This document shows, in pieces, positions 56,885 through 64,000 of a stretch of 64,000 bases of DNA (the stretch's first letter is position 1; each line of letters begins with the position of its first letter). The DNA comes from JAFEBO01 sp050730655 (GTDB taxonomy: Bacteria; Planctomycetota; Phycisphaerae; Phycisphaerales; UBA1924). The DNA lies in assembly GCA_050730655.1 (NCBI GenBank), contig JBOHNL010000017.1, forward strand, positions 1-64,000, read 5' to 3'. The notes beneath the pieces are model-generated. The model was not told the origin of the DNA, did no database searches, and was given only the letters and a program-made list of their open reading frames with translations. The position numbers and the translations under genes are program-made.

Positions 56885-58456
56885 ATGACGACACCGTCCA
56901 GCCCGTACGACACCTACACCAGCCCGCTCGCCACCCGAAACGCGAGCGAGGAGATGCTGACGCTCTGGTCGGCGCGCCACAAGTTCAACACGTGGCGCCG
57001 GATCTGGCTCGCCGTTGCCGAGGCGCAGCACGAAATGGGTCTGCCGGTGACGAAGGAGCAGGTGGAGGAGCTTCGCGCGGCCGTGAATCGGCCGGGCGGT
57101 ATTACGGATGCCGAGATCAAACTCGCGGAGAAGTACGAACGCGAGCTGCGACACGATGTCATGGCGCACGTGCACGCACTCGGGGACTCGTGCCCGAAGG
57201 CGAAGGGGATCATCCATCTGGGGATGACGAGTCAGGACGTGGTGTGTAATGCGGATTGGATGACTCTCGGAAGCGCAGCCGCGTTGGTGTGCACAAAGAT
57301 CGCTCGCGCGGTCATACATCTCGGTTGGCAGGCCCAAGCAAATGCTTCAATTCCGACGTTGGGATGGACGCACTATCAACCGGCGCAACCGACGACGGTT
57401 GGTCGCAGGATGGCGAATTGGTCATACGACCTTTTTCTTTGTCGAGAACGACATCACGGAATCTGGAAATTCAACCTCGCACGCGGTGTCCGAGGCGCCA
57501 CCGGTACCCAAGCATCCTTTCTCGCGCTTGCGAAATCCGGGGTCGCCGCAGTTCAGCAGCCAGATCCCGGCTCCGCGTCCTATCTCGTCGGGGAACTTGA
57601 GCGAAAAGTCGTTGCCAACCTCGATCGTTCTGGCTGGAATACAGAATGGGAGTTCGAAGACTGGGGAAGTAATACCCACGCCCTGGTGGGTCAAACTTAC
57701 CCCCGAGTGGTCGACACTTTCATCCTCGCCGACCTCGCATCCACTGCCTCCGTCCTCCACAAAATCGCCACCGATGTCCGCCTTCTCTGCAATCGCAAAG
57801 AACTCGACGAGCCCTTCGAAGACAAACAGATCGGCTCTTCCGCGATGCCGTACAAGCGCAACCCGATGCGCTGCGAGCGAATCTGCGGCCTCGCGCGATT
57901 CGTCATGAATCTCGTCGGCAACGCCTACGACACCGCGGCAACCCAGTGGCTTGAGCGCACGCTCGATGACTCGTCCAACCGCCGCCTCTCGCTACCCGAG
58001 GCCTTCCTCGCACTCGACGGCGCGCTCGATCTGATGCACAACGTCGCCTCCGGCCTCATCGTCCACGAGGCAATGGTCAAGAAGAACCTGATGGCCGAAC
58101 TGCCCTTCATGGCGACCGAGAACATCATGATGGAATGCGTGAAGCTCGGCGGAGATCGCCAGCACTACCACGAACTGATTCGCCAGCACGCGCAGGCCGC
58201 GGGGCTTCGCGTGAAGCAGGAGGGGCTCGACAACGATCTCCTCGAACGCCTCAAGAGCGACCAGAACTTCTGGGGGAAATCCCGAGGCGGCCCACTCGCG
58301 GCTGAGCTGAACTGGGACGGCGTCATGGACCCTATGAAATACGTCGGCCGCAGCGTCGAGCAAACCGAACGGTTCATCAAGGAAGTGGTTGAACCCCTTC
58401 GCGAGCAATACAAGGACGCGATCGCGACATTGGGGAAGAGCGGGCCGAAGGTCTAG
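56885..58456 (+). CDS. purB: adenylosuccinate lyase
   Basis: PurB catalyses two fumarate eliminations in purine synthesis. The 523-residue protein has the superfamily regions RHDVMAHVHA, IHLGMTSQDVVCNAD (catalytic His region), GWTHYQPAQPTTVG, GATGTQASF and the flexible signature IGSSAMPYKRNPMRCER. It is longer than the usual 430-480; about 25 residues are extra after FLALAKSG (about 218-275). The gene is a codon-use mosaic: G-rich coding up to about 57330, a poorly biased, A/T-richer middle to about 57720, then strongly C-rich. This coincides with the reversal of plus-strand base skew. The upstream in-frame extension to 56810 is not used. Confidence 0.93.
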   Translation: MTTPSSPYDTYTSPLATRNASEEMLTLWSARHKFNTWRRIWLAVAEAQHEMGLPVTKEQVEELRAAVNRPGGITDAEIKLAEKYERELRHDVMAHVHALGDSCPKAKGIIHLGMTSQDVVCNADWMTLGSAAALVCTKIARAVIHLGWQAQANASIPTLGWTHYQPAQPTTVGRRMANWSYDLFLCRERHHGIWKFNLARGVRGATGTQASFLALAKSGVAAVQQPDPGSASYLVGELERKVVANLDRSGWNTEWEFEDWGSNTHALVGQTYPRVVDTFILADLASTASVLHKIATDVRLLCNRKELDEPFEDKQIGSSAMPYKRNPMRCERICGLARFVMNLVGNAYDTAATQWLERTLDDSSNRRLSLPEAFLALDGALDLMHNVASGLIVHEAMVKKNLMAELPFMATENIMMECVKLGGDRQHYHELIRQHAQAAGLRVKQEGLDNDLLERLKSDQNFWGKSRGGPLAAELNWDGVMDPMKYVGRSVEQTERFIKEVVEPLREQYKDAIATLGKSGPKV

Positions 58457-58470
58457 TTCACATACCTTTG

Positions 58471-58498
58471 GTGGCCCGCCTCTCCGAGGCGGGTCTTC
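58471..58498 (+). terminator. probable terminator hairpin
   Basis: CCCGCCTC-TCC-GAGGCGGG followed by TCTTC, 15 bases after the purB stop; the T-run is poor. Same family as the hairpin at 55192. Confidence 0.65.
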
Positions 58499-58567
58499 AT
58501 GGTCGAAGGAGCCCACAAGACGATTGCGGCGGTGAAATCAACGGTCGCTGGTTCGGAATAAAGGGGT

Positions 58568-58888
58568 ATGAGCGTCGCAATCATGGATGCTGGCGGAGCA
58601 AACTTTGGCAGCGCAGGATTCGGTGCCGGTCCGCTGGACGGCGTGCGCCGATTTTTCATCCGCGTTCTCGCGGCAGTCGCGATCGCGTTTCTCGTCTTCC
58701 TACTCCTGATCCTGCTCGTCCCGATGGCTGTGATCGGGCTTGTATACCTGTTCGTGCGGTCGGTGTTTACGACGCTTCAAAGTGGAGCGCGGCAACCCAG
58801 CGGCGACGCCCCCATGCACCAGCCGATTCCAGACGCAGACGATGAGGGCCGCGAGAACGTGCGCGTTCGCCGGGCCGATGGCGAGTGA
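58568..58888 (+). CDS. single-span membrane protein
   Basis: The 106-residue protein has a Gly-rich N-terminus, a long hydrophobic segment at about 30-65 (VLAAVAIAFLVFLLLILLVPMAVIGLVYLFV) that may cross once or twice, and a polar C-terminal tail with acidic and Arg-rich residues. AAGGGG precedes the ATG. No family was recognised. Confidence 0.65.
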   Translation: MSVAIMDAGGANFGSAGFGAGPLDGVRRFFIRVLAAVAIAFLVFLLLILLVPMAVIGLVYLFVRSVFTTLQSGARQPSGDAPMHQPIPDADDEGRENVRVRRADGE

Positions 58889-58939
58889 GCCTCCAAAGGC
58901 TTGAATGCGCCGAGGTCTTGCAATTTCAACGTGCACTGG

Positions 58940-59048
58940 CCGTACGAGCCCAAGCGCAGCGAGGGAGGAACGCCAGAAGACGTTTGACGATCTGTCCGCG
59001 CTGCGCTCGCGAATCGAGGCGTCCCTCGCTGCGCTTGGGCTCGTACGG
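58940..59048. repeat. R1 palindromic repeat, copy F
   Basis: 109-base copy, left arm CCGTACGAGCCCAAGCGCAG, right arm GCTGCGCTTGGGCTCGTACGG. The internal part differs completely from other copies, while the arms are nearly perfect complements. Confidence 0.88.
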
Positions 59049-59110
59049 GCAGTCATTGCAAGATTTTGAAGCGGGCAGCGGAGCGGTCCGCAAAAAGAAC
59101 GCAAGACACG

Positions 59111-60226
59111 TCACACCCTGAACCCGTGATCCGCCTTCTCGCGAATCAACGCCCGGTCCAGTTCGCTCCGATGCATCACCGCATCAATCTCCGCCTGCGT
59201 CATCCACGGCAGCCCTTCCATCTTCGCGCGAAGCGCCGCCGGAAATTCCTTATCTCGCCTCTCGTGCGGCGGCCGGCTCCGCCAGATCCGGTGCATCCAC
59301 AGATACTGCTTCGGTGACCGCCTCACCATCGCTTCGATCGAGCGGCGATAGCGCGCCGTGATGTAATACAACCGATCCGGCTGATCTTCCCAATCTTCAG
59401 GCCCAAAGACATCCGTCATCTCGATCGAGTAGCGCATCCCGCCATTCTGGATCGACATCACATTGCCAGCGGGTGGTTCTTCGCCGGGCTCGAGCCTGCG
59501 AGCAATGCCGCACAACACCGTCGCGTTAAACTGCATCGCCAGTATCCCGATCGACTTGTACGTGCTGGTCAGCCGGCCGAAATACGGCACAAACACACCG
59601 TAATCGCCGCCGTTCTGATCCGCGACCAATCCCGCCGGAACGCCCCGCTTCATGCCTTCCGGCAGCGCGCGAATCGCGCCGAACTTCGAAACCAGCGTCA
59701 ACCCGCGCTTCTCGCGGCTCTCGCGCACCCAATTGTCCAGCGGCTTCAAATCCAGCGGTCGATACACCGCCTGCATCGGAAAGCCGACCATCGACACGGT
59801 GTAGCCGACAAGTTCCCAGTTCCCGCAGTGCCCGGTCACCAGAACACACGGCCCGCCCGACAGCATCTTCTGAAACCCTGTCGTCACCGGCCCGAGCGTC
59901 ACGTGGCGACTCCAGCCGTCGTGGTTGATCAGCCGGGGCGTGAAGGCGAGTTCAACGCCAAGCTGCGCCAGATGCTGATACGAGGCGACAGCAACCTCAC
60001 GCCTTTTCTCCTTCGACCACTCCGGAAATGCGATCTCCAGATTCTGTTCCGCCCGCCGAACGTGCCGCTTGGTGAACGGCATGTTCGCAAAGACTGCGCC
60101 CGCACTCTTGGCAAAGTGCGTCGCCGGCCCAAGGCCCACCGTCAAGGGCAGCGTGATGGCCGAGCGCAATCCGCCCGCGATGGTGGATTGGACCCAGAGA
60201 GGAAGACTGGACTGTTTCGCTGCCAA
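59111..60226 (-). CDS. LpxL/HtrB-type lysophospholipid acyltransferase
   Basis: The 371-residue protein has an N-terminal hydrophobic segment and the acyltransferase motif VTGHCGNWEL (H-x4-E, about 130-137), followed by AVYRPLDLKPLDNWVRESREKRG and LVADQNGGDYGVFVPYFGR, as in lipid A late acyltransferases. It probably transfers an acyl chain to a lipid A precursor or related lipid at the inner membrane. The frame begins at a TTG just after an in-frame stop, so the true start is there or downstream. It adjoins an O-antigen ligase-like and glycosyltransferase cluster. Confidence 0.87.
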   Translation of the reverse strand: MAAKQSSLPLWVQSTIAGGLRSAITLPLTVGLGPATHFAKSAGAVFANMPFTKRHVRRAEQNLEIAFPEWSKEKRREVAVASYQHLAQLGVELAFTPRLINHDGWSRHVTLGPVTTGFQKMLSGGPCVLVTGHCGNWELVGYTVSMVGFPMQAVYRPLDLKPLDNWVRESREKRGLTLVSKFGAIRALPEGMKRGVPAGLVADQNGGDYGVFVPYFGRLTSTYKSIGILAMQFNATVLCGIARRLEPGEEPPAGNVMSIQNGGMRYSIEMTDVFGPEDWEDQPDRLYYITARYRRSIEAMVRRSPKQYLWMHRIWRSRPPHERRDKEFPAALRAKMEGLPWMTQAEIDAVMHRSELDRALIREKADHGFRV

Positions 60227-60353
60227 GGCTCAAGGGTAGAGCAGCCCCACGCCGGCGCATCTCCCAACTCGATGCCCCGATGCCTCATGCCCAGATGCCT
60301 TCTTTTCCTCAACGACTCTTTGCCTTTTTGGAGCGGACCCTGGTAGCCCGCGT

Positions 60354-60380
60354 TTGGTACCCCGCCTCTCCGAGGCTGGC
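60354..60380. repeat. terminator-like hairpin, third family member
   Basis: TTTGGTACCCCGCCTCTCCGAGGCTGG: same layout as the hairpins at 55192 and 58471 with mismatches in the stem and no T-run. Confidence 0.5.
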
Positions 60381-60433
60381 CTTTCCTCCCCGCGCCACGA
60401 TCACACGCCCCGGCGATGCACCAACAATTCACC

Positions 60434-60673
60434 ATGGCCAAGCGCCTGCGAGATCTTGACGACGGGCCCAGCGACGCCGACATCGAGCGGTTTTCCGATG
60501 TCACACAGACCTGCTCGTCCTGCGGCACGACCCTCTACGACGATGTCGACGTCTGCTGGAACTGTGGGCACGCCCTCGGCTCGGAGCGGAAGCAGGGAAT
60601 CCCGATGTGGCTGTGGATAACCGCCGCCGGACTCTTGGTGCTGGCGATCGGTGGCGCGCTCATCCGCTGGTGA
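60434..60673 (+). CDS. zinc-ribbon protein with C-terminal membrane helix
   Basis: The 79-residue protein has two CxxC pairs, CSSCGTTLYDDVDVCWNCG (residues 27-45), forming a zinc ribbon, and a C-terminal membrane helix (MWLWITAAGLLVLAIGGALI). The acidic N-terminus (RDLDDGPSDADIERFSD) is typical of Phycisphaerae small zinc-ribbon proteins. An ATG six codons upstream (60416) is possible. Confidence 0.7.
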   Translation: MAKRLRDLDDGPSDADIERFSDVTQTCSSCGTTLYDDVDVCWNCGHALGSERKQGIPMWLWITAAGLLVLAIGGALIRW

Positions 60674-60839
60674 AACCTCGCCGACGACCTCATTCGGCGC
60701 CTCGAATTGGCTTTTTCACGCAGTTTCGGCGCTTCAACACCCCCGAAGAACGAACCCCGACGCCCGAACGACCGATATCGTTCGCGAGGAATGCCGCTCC
60801 CCGCTTGACGTGGTGGGCGGCCGGATCGAGCGTTCAGAC

Positions 60840-62231
60840 ATGACCCAGGGCATGCTCGTCTTCATCGTGTTCGGCATGATCGGCCTTTCGGTCTGGTCGA
60901 TCGCGCGCCCAACGTGGGCCTTTGCCCTCGTCAACCTCATGTTCCCGCTCAAGCAGGTGCTCCAGGGATACATCCCCGCGCTGGTGGTCTACGGCCCGTA
61001 CCTGTCGGCGGCAATCGCCATGATCGCGGGAATGGCCGTGCTTTACAAGAGCACCAGCAAGAAGCTCACGATCACCACGTACTTCAACCCGGTGACATGG
61101 TGCACGCTCGCCATCTACGCGATGATGACCTTCGGGCTGCTGTACACGCCCGCGCGCGAGTCGGGCATGAAGATGTACATCGATGCGATCCCGTACATCG
61201 TCGTCTTCATTTTCATCTATCCGTTCCTGCTCTCCAGCCTCGATGAGCTCCGGCAGGGCATCTTCCTGACGGTCATGCTCGGTTGCATCCTGACAATCAC
61301 CTTCTTGTTCAATCCGAGCGCGCAGTGGCAGGGTGGCCGCTTCATCATCAACCTCGGTGCGGAGTACGGCGTTTCGGACTTCACAAGCAATCCGCTCGCC
61401 CTTGCCGACACCGGCGGCTTCATGATGATCGCCGCGGCGCTGATGAACTTCAAGGACAAGGGCAAGCTCGGCATCGTGTTCACCGTCGCCGGCCTGGTGC
61501 TCGGTCTGGGCCTCGCCATCGTTTCCGGTTCGCGCGGCCAGATCATTTTCGCCGTGGTTGTCTCCGTCTGCATGTATCCGTTCGCCCGCCAGGTGAAGGA
61601 CATGAAACAGTTCTTTCTCATGGTTGTCGGCGCAGGCTTCATGCTTCTGGTCGTCGCACTCACCTTCTCATTCTTTCTCGAAGGAGAAGCTGCACGCAGG
61701 TGGGATCCGACACTTCTGCAGGAAGGTTCGGCCGACCGCGGCGAACGTTTCATGGAGGCCATGGGCTTCTTCGCCAGCAACCCCGGCGGATGGCTTACTG
61801 GCAACGGAACCAATTCGTTCGCGTACTTCACCGGCCACGTCTTTGACTACCCGCACAACATCGTCGCCGAGATGCTGCTCGATTACGGCCTGGCCGGCCT
61901 CGTCATTTTCTTGATCGCAACCTGGTACACCGTGAAGTACGCCCGCACCATGCTCCGGACCTACGGCAACGATCCGATCGCTCGCGGCACGGTCGCGGCC
62001 TGGGTCGGCATTTGCCTGTTCGGCCTCATGGACGCCTTTAAGCAGGGCAGCGTGATCGGACAACCCACGCCGTTCTATTTCTGGCTCATCTTGGCCAAGA
62101 TCTACTGGGACGAAGCCAACGCCGTGAAAGCGCGAAGTCATGCCTCCGAACTGGAAGAGAGTGCGTGGGGAATCACCGACTACGAACCTGCGCTCTACTC
62201 TGAGCATTCCCAACCCCACGGCAACGCGTAG
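60840..62231 (+). CDS. O-antigen ligase/polymerase-like membrane protein
   Basis: The 463-residue protein has about 10-12 membrane segments and a loop with Arg and His residues before FDYPHNIVAEMLLDYGLAGLVIF, the Wzy_C/O-antigen ligase signature (H-N, then a helix); SGSRGQIIFAVVV is the conserved SRG-type motif. It probably joins or polymerises sugar chains at the outer face of the inner membrane. The polar C-terminus ends HSQPHGNA. It is followed after 20 bases by a methyltransferase gene on the same strand. Confidence 0.83.
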   Translation: MTQGMLVFIVFGMIGLSVWSIARPTWAFALVNLMFPLKQVLQGYIPALVVYGPYLSAAIAMIAGMAVLYKSTSKKLTITTYFNPVTWCTLAIYAMMTFGLLYTPARESGMKMYIDAIPYIVVFIFIYPFLLSSLDELRQGIFLTVMLGCILTITFLFNPSAQWQGGRFIINLGAEYGVSDFTSNPLALADTGGFMMIAAALMNFKDKGKLGIVFTVAGLVLGLGLAIVSGSRGQIIFAVVVSVCMYPFARQVKDMKQFFLMVVGAGFMLLVVALTFSFFLEGEAARRWDPTLLQEGSADRGERFMEAMGFFASNPGGWLTGNGTNSFAYFTGHVFDYPHNIVAEMLLDYGLAGLVIFLIATWYTVKYARTMLRTYGNDPIARGTVAAWVGICLFGLMDAFKQGSVIGQPTPFYFWLILAKIYWDEANAVKARSHASELEESAWGITDYEPALYSEHSQPHGNA

Positions 62232-62251
62232 CCGCATTCCCGGTTTCAAGC

Positions 62252-63076
62252 ATGACCGATACCCTTTTCAACCAGCGCCTCGCCTGGACGACGACGCGGA
62301 CCATCGAGGTCTGCGGCATCACGATCCCGGTCAGCGAATCGCTCGCGGTCGCCCGGTCGGGCGAGGCGGGCTGGAATTCCTATGTCGCGGGTATCCGCCC
62401 AAACTCGGGCTTCAAGTTCGCCGTCAAGACCGCTCTCTGGCCGCTCCGGCGCGCCACCGAGAACTTCCTCGGCCATCAGTTTCTTCAGTACACCCTGGCC
62501 CGATGGATCAAGAAGTACGCGAACGACCAAACAGCGTTTCTGGAATGCGGCCCCGGCGACATGTCGCTCCGGCGATTCCTGCCGCCGGCCATCGCCTACA
62601 ACGCGATCGAGTTTGGCTTAAGCGAGTTTCAAGTGCGGCGCGTGCTCGCCCGCGACTCGCGCGTGAATCTGGTCCTCGGCACGATTGAGTCGATCCCGCT
62701 TTCCGACAACACCGTCGACATGGTCGCCTGCGTCGAAATGCTCCAGCACGTGCCGGATGTCGACAAGGGTCTCCGCGAGATCGTGCGCGTCTGCAAGCCG
62801 GGCGCAAAGGTCATGGTGACCGTCGCAAACGGACACTGCGTCAAAGTAAAGCGCAAGGGCCCCAACAAGCACTTCGTGCATCTGTTCACCGAGGCCGACA
62901 TCCGAGGCCACGCCGTGCGCGCCGGCCTGAAAGTGCTCGAGCACGAGCAGGTCGGCAAGTGGGTGCCGGTGCCCCAGAAATTGATCGGCGGCCATTCAAT
63001 GCACCTTCCGATTCATTCCGCGAAGGAAGAAGACAACTCGTACTTCGTGTATCTATTGGAAGTGCAAAAGCCCTGA
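62252..63076 (+). CDS. class I SAM-dependent methyltransferase
   Basis: The 274-residue protein has motif I FLECGPGDMSLRRF (about 95), NAIEFGLSEFQV after it, and MVACVEMLQHVPDVDKGLREIVRVCKPGAKVMVTV (post-I and motif II), the Methyltransf_11 layout. An N-terminal extension of about 70 residues precedes the fold. Its neighbours suggest that it modifies a cell-surface sugar or lipid, which is an inference from context. Confidence 0.85.
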   Translation: MTDTLFNQRLAWTTTRTIEVCGITIPVSESLAVARSGEAGWNSYVAGIRPNSGFKFAVKTALWPLRRATENFLGHQFLQYTLARWIKKYANDQTAFLECGPGDMSLRRFLPPAIAYNAIEFGLSEFQVRRVLARDSRVNLVLGTIESIPLSDNTVDMVACVEMLQHVPDVDKGLREIVRVCKPGAKVMVTVANGHCVKVKRKGPNKHFVHLFTEADIRGHAVRAGLKVLEHEQVGKWVPVPQKLIGGHSMHLPIHSAKEEDNSYFVYLLEVQKP

Positions 63077-63093
63077 TTGCGGCCGTTCGCCGC

Positions 63094-63951
63094 TCACCGG
63101 CCTTTCGCCTTCCGCGCAATCTCCCCTTCATACCAGTACAGCAGCCTCGCGTACTTCAATCCCGCGCTCCCATCGAGCAGCGCGCCCTTCAAAATCACCG
63201 TGTGCAGCCACCGAATCTGCGACCGCATCGGCATCCGCGCCGCAAGCCCCTTGAGCGCCCGCCGCCGCACAATTCCGTCAGAAGAAAACAGCCCCGACCA
63301 CGACACGCCTTCGCCGCTCGCGCGCGCCGCAAGAATTTCCTTCGCCTCGAGCGAGCTGTATCGATCGTGGCGTGCCCGCCATTCATCCAGGCCCTTCGAA
63401 AAGTTGTAGTGCACGTACGGCTGCGTGAGCGTGCCGACCGTGCCCTGCGTTTCCTCCCGCTGCCCGTGTCCGTGGTCGTTGAAGCGCATCCGCCCCTTGT
63501 GAAAGAGCCTCATCTGATACGCCGGATACCCGCTCGCCCGCTTGATCCACGATCCGTCCAGAATCATCTGGTTCGCAACGTAAAACCCGGCCTCACTCGG
63601 CCCGCGCCCCAGCAACTCCGACATCTCGCGCACCAGCTCCGGCGTGAACCGCTCGTCGGCATCCAGATGAAACACCCAGTCGTGCTTGAGCGGAATGTTG
63701 TCGATCGCCCAGTTCCGCTGTGCGCCGAACGACTTGAATGGATTTGTGACGACCGTCGCACCCGCCTCGAGCGCAATCTCCACCGTCCGATCCGTCGACC
63801 CAGAATCCAGCACGTTCACATCATCTGACCACGCGCAGCTCTCGATCGCCCCGCGAACATTGATCTCTTCGTTCAGGGTGAGAATGACTACCGAGACCGC
63901 CGGCCGCGGCCCGTCATACTCCCCGCGAATTTCATCCAGTGGCCGGCTCAT
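63094..63951 (-). CDS. family 2 glycosyltransferase
   Basis: The 285-residue protein has the GT-A nucleotide-sugar motif SVVILTLNEEINVRGAIESC at about 20-39, DVNVLDSGSTDRTVEIA, and the metal-binding HLDADERFTPELVREM. This closely resembles WaaE/KdtX-type sugar transferases that act on lipopolysaccharide cores. The ATG at 63951 is used; a longer frame runs through an R2-type repeat end near 63983. It is convergent with the methyltransferase gene. Confidence 0.88.
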   Translation of the reverse strand: MSRPLDEIRGEYDGPRPAVSVVILTLNEEINVRGAIESCAWSDDVNVLDSGSTDRTVEIALEAGATVVTNPFKSFGAQRNWAIDNIPLKHDWVFHLDADERFTPELVREMSELLGRGPSEAGFYVANQMILDGSWIKRASGYPAYQMRLFHKGRMRFNDHGHGQREETQGTVGTLTQPYVHYNFSKGLDEWRARHDRYSSLEAKEILAARASGEGVSWSGLFSSDGIVRRRALKGLAARMPMRSQIRWLHTVILKGALLDGSAGLKYARLLYWYEGEIARKAKGR

Positions 63952-63982
63952 GCTGTCGCTGCCTTTGGTGTCGTTGCCTTTC

Positions 63983-64000
63983 GTGGCACCGGCCACCCGG
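63983..64000. repeat. possible R2 repeat end, cut by window
   Basis: GTGGCACCGGCCACCCGG at the window edge starts like the R2 elements; its other end lies outside. Confidence 0.4.

Noticed and set aside
1..64000. tRNA or rRNA genes
   Set aside because: I looked for T-loop GGTTCRANYCC patterns with acceptor pairing and for conserved rRNA strings and found none; a dedicated scan would be needed to be certain.

Overview
The window is a high-GC bacterial chromosome segment, most likely from a planctomycete of the Phycisphaerae. The evidence is secreted proteins ending in dockerin-like GDLNxD..VDDxDF repeats, a prepilin-type protein with the planctomycete H-x9/10-DG C-terminus, CPWCG-type zinc-ribbon proteins, an ECF sigma/anti-sigma/PDZ triplet, and many families of short palindromic intergenic repeats. 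No rRNA, tRNA, CRISPR array, transposase or integrase was seen.

Layout. 1-6.6 kb: a truncated secreted protein, a pseudopilin, then the sigma (5970-6569), anti-sigma and PDZ genes, all on the minus strand. 7.2-15.8 kb: housekeeping (tatC, tadA, mutM) and lineage-specific genes separated by repeat-rich spacers. 16.1-19.5 kb: a lower-GC accessory patch with an unrecognised two-gene module (cytosolic protein plus four-helix membrane protein) convergent with an AAA ATPase/DUF4276 pair that looks like a split OLD/PARIS-like defence system. 19.9-25.8 kb: a peptidase-S74 (tail-fibre chaperone) secreted protein, a small DNA-binding-like protein, an orphan parB, a Nudix hydrolase and an ABC ATPase. 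26.4-32.2 kb: a three-gene cassette of TerB_N-TerB-TerB_C protein, BrxD-like ATPase and BrxHI/Lhr-like helicase, i.e. a BREX-related set without methylase or phosphatase. 32.5-38.4 kb: a kaiC-kaiB-kaiB-hybrid histidine kinase-response regulator operon. 38.5-53.9 kb: dockerin-type proteins (one decayed tandem duplicate), clpB, a Tat-exported metallophosphoesterase, nrfHA (respiratory nitrite ammonification), a SugE/Gdx-type SMR transporter, a GDPD with membrane domain, a yqjDE-like envelope-stress operon and a class IV aminotransferase. 54-64 kb: a CLC antiporter, purB, then a cell-surface block (LpxL-type acyltransferase, O-antigen ligase-like protein, methyltransferase, family 2 glycosyltransferase).

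Two genome-scale features cut across the genes. First, at least nine short repeat families fill the spacers, and pieces of the same families appear in frame inside mutM, clpB, a class IV aminotransferase, nrfA and a DUF429 gene. Second, the plus strand is C-rich up to about 24.5 kb, G-rich from there to about 57.4 kb and C-rich again afterwards, regardless of gene direction. The first flip lies just beyond parB; the second falls inside purB, whose middle third has different codon use, suggesting an old inversion, a recombination joint or an assembly join.

Functions that may work together: TatC with the Tat-signal phosphoesterase, NrfH with NrfA, the Kai proteins with the adjacent kinase and regulator, and the two accessory patches as defence islands. 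All functional statements are inferred from sequence motifs read by eye.
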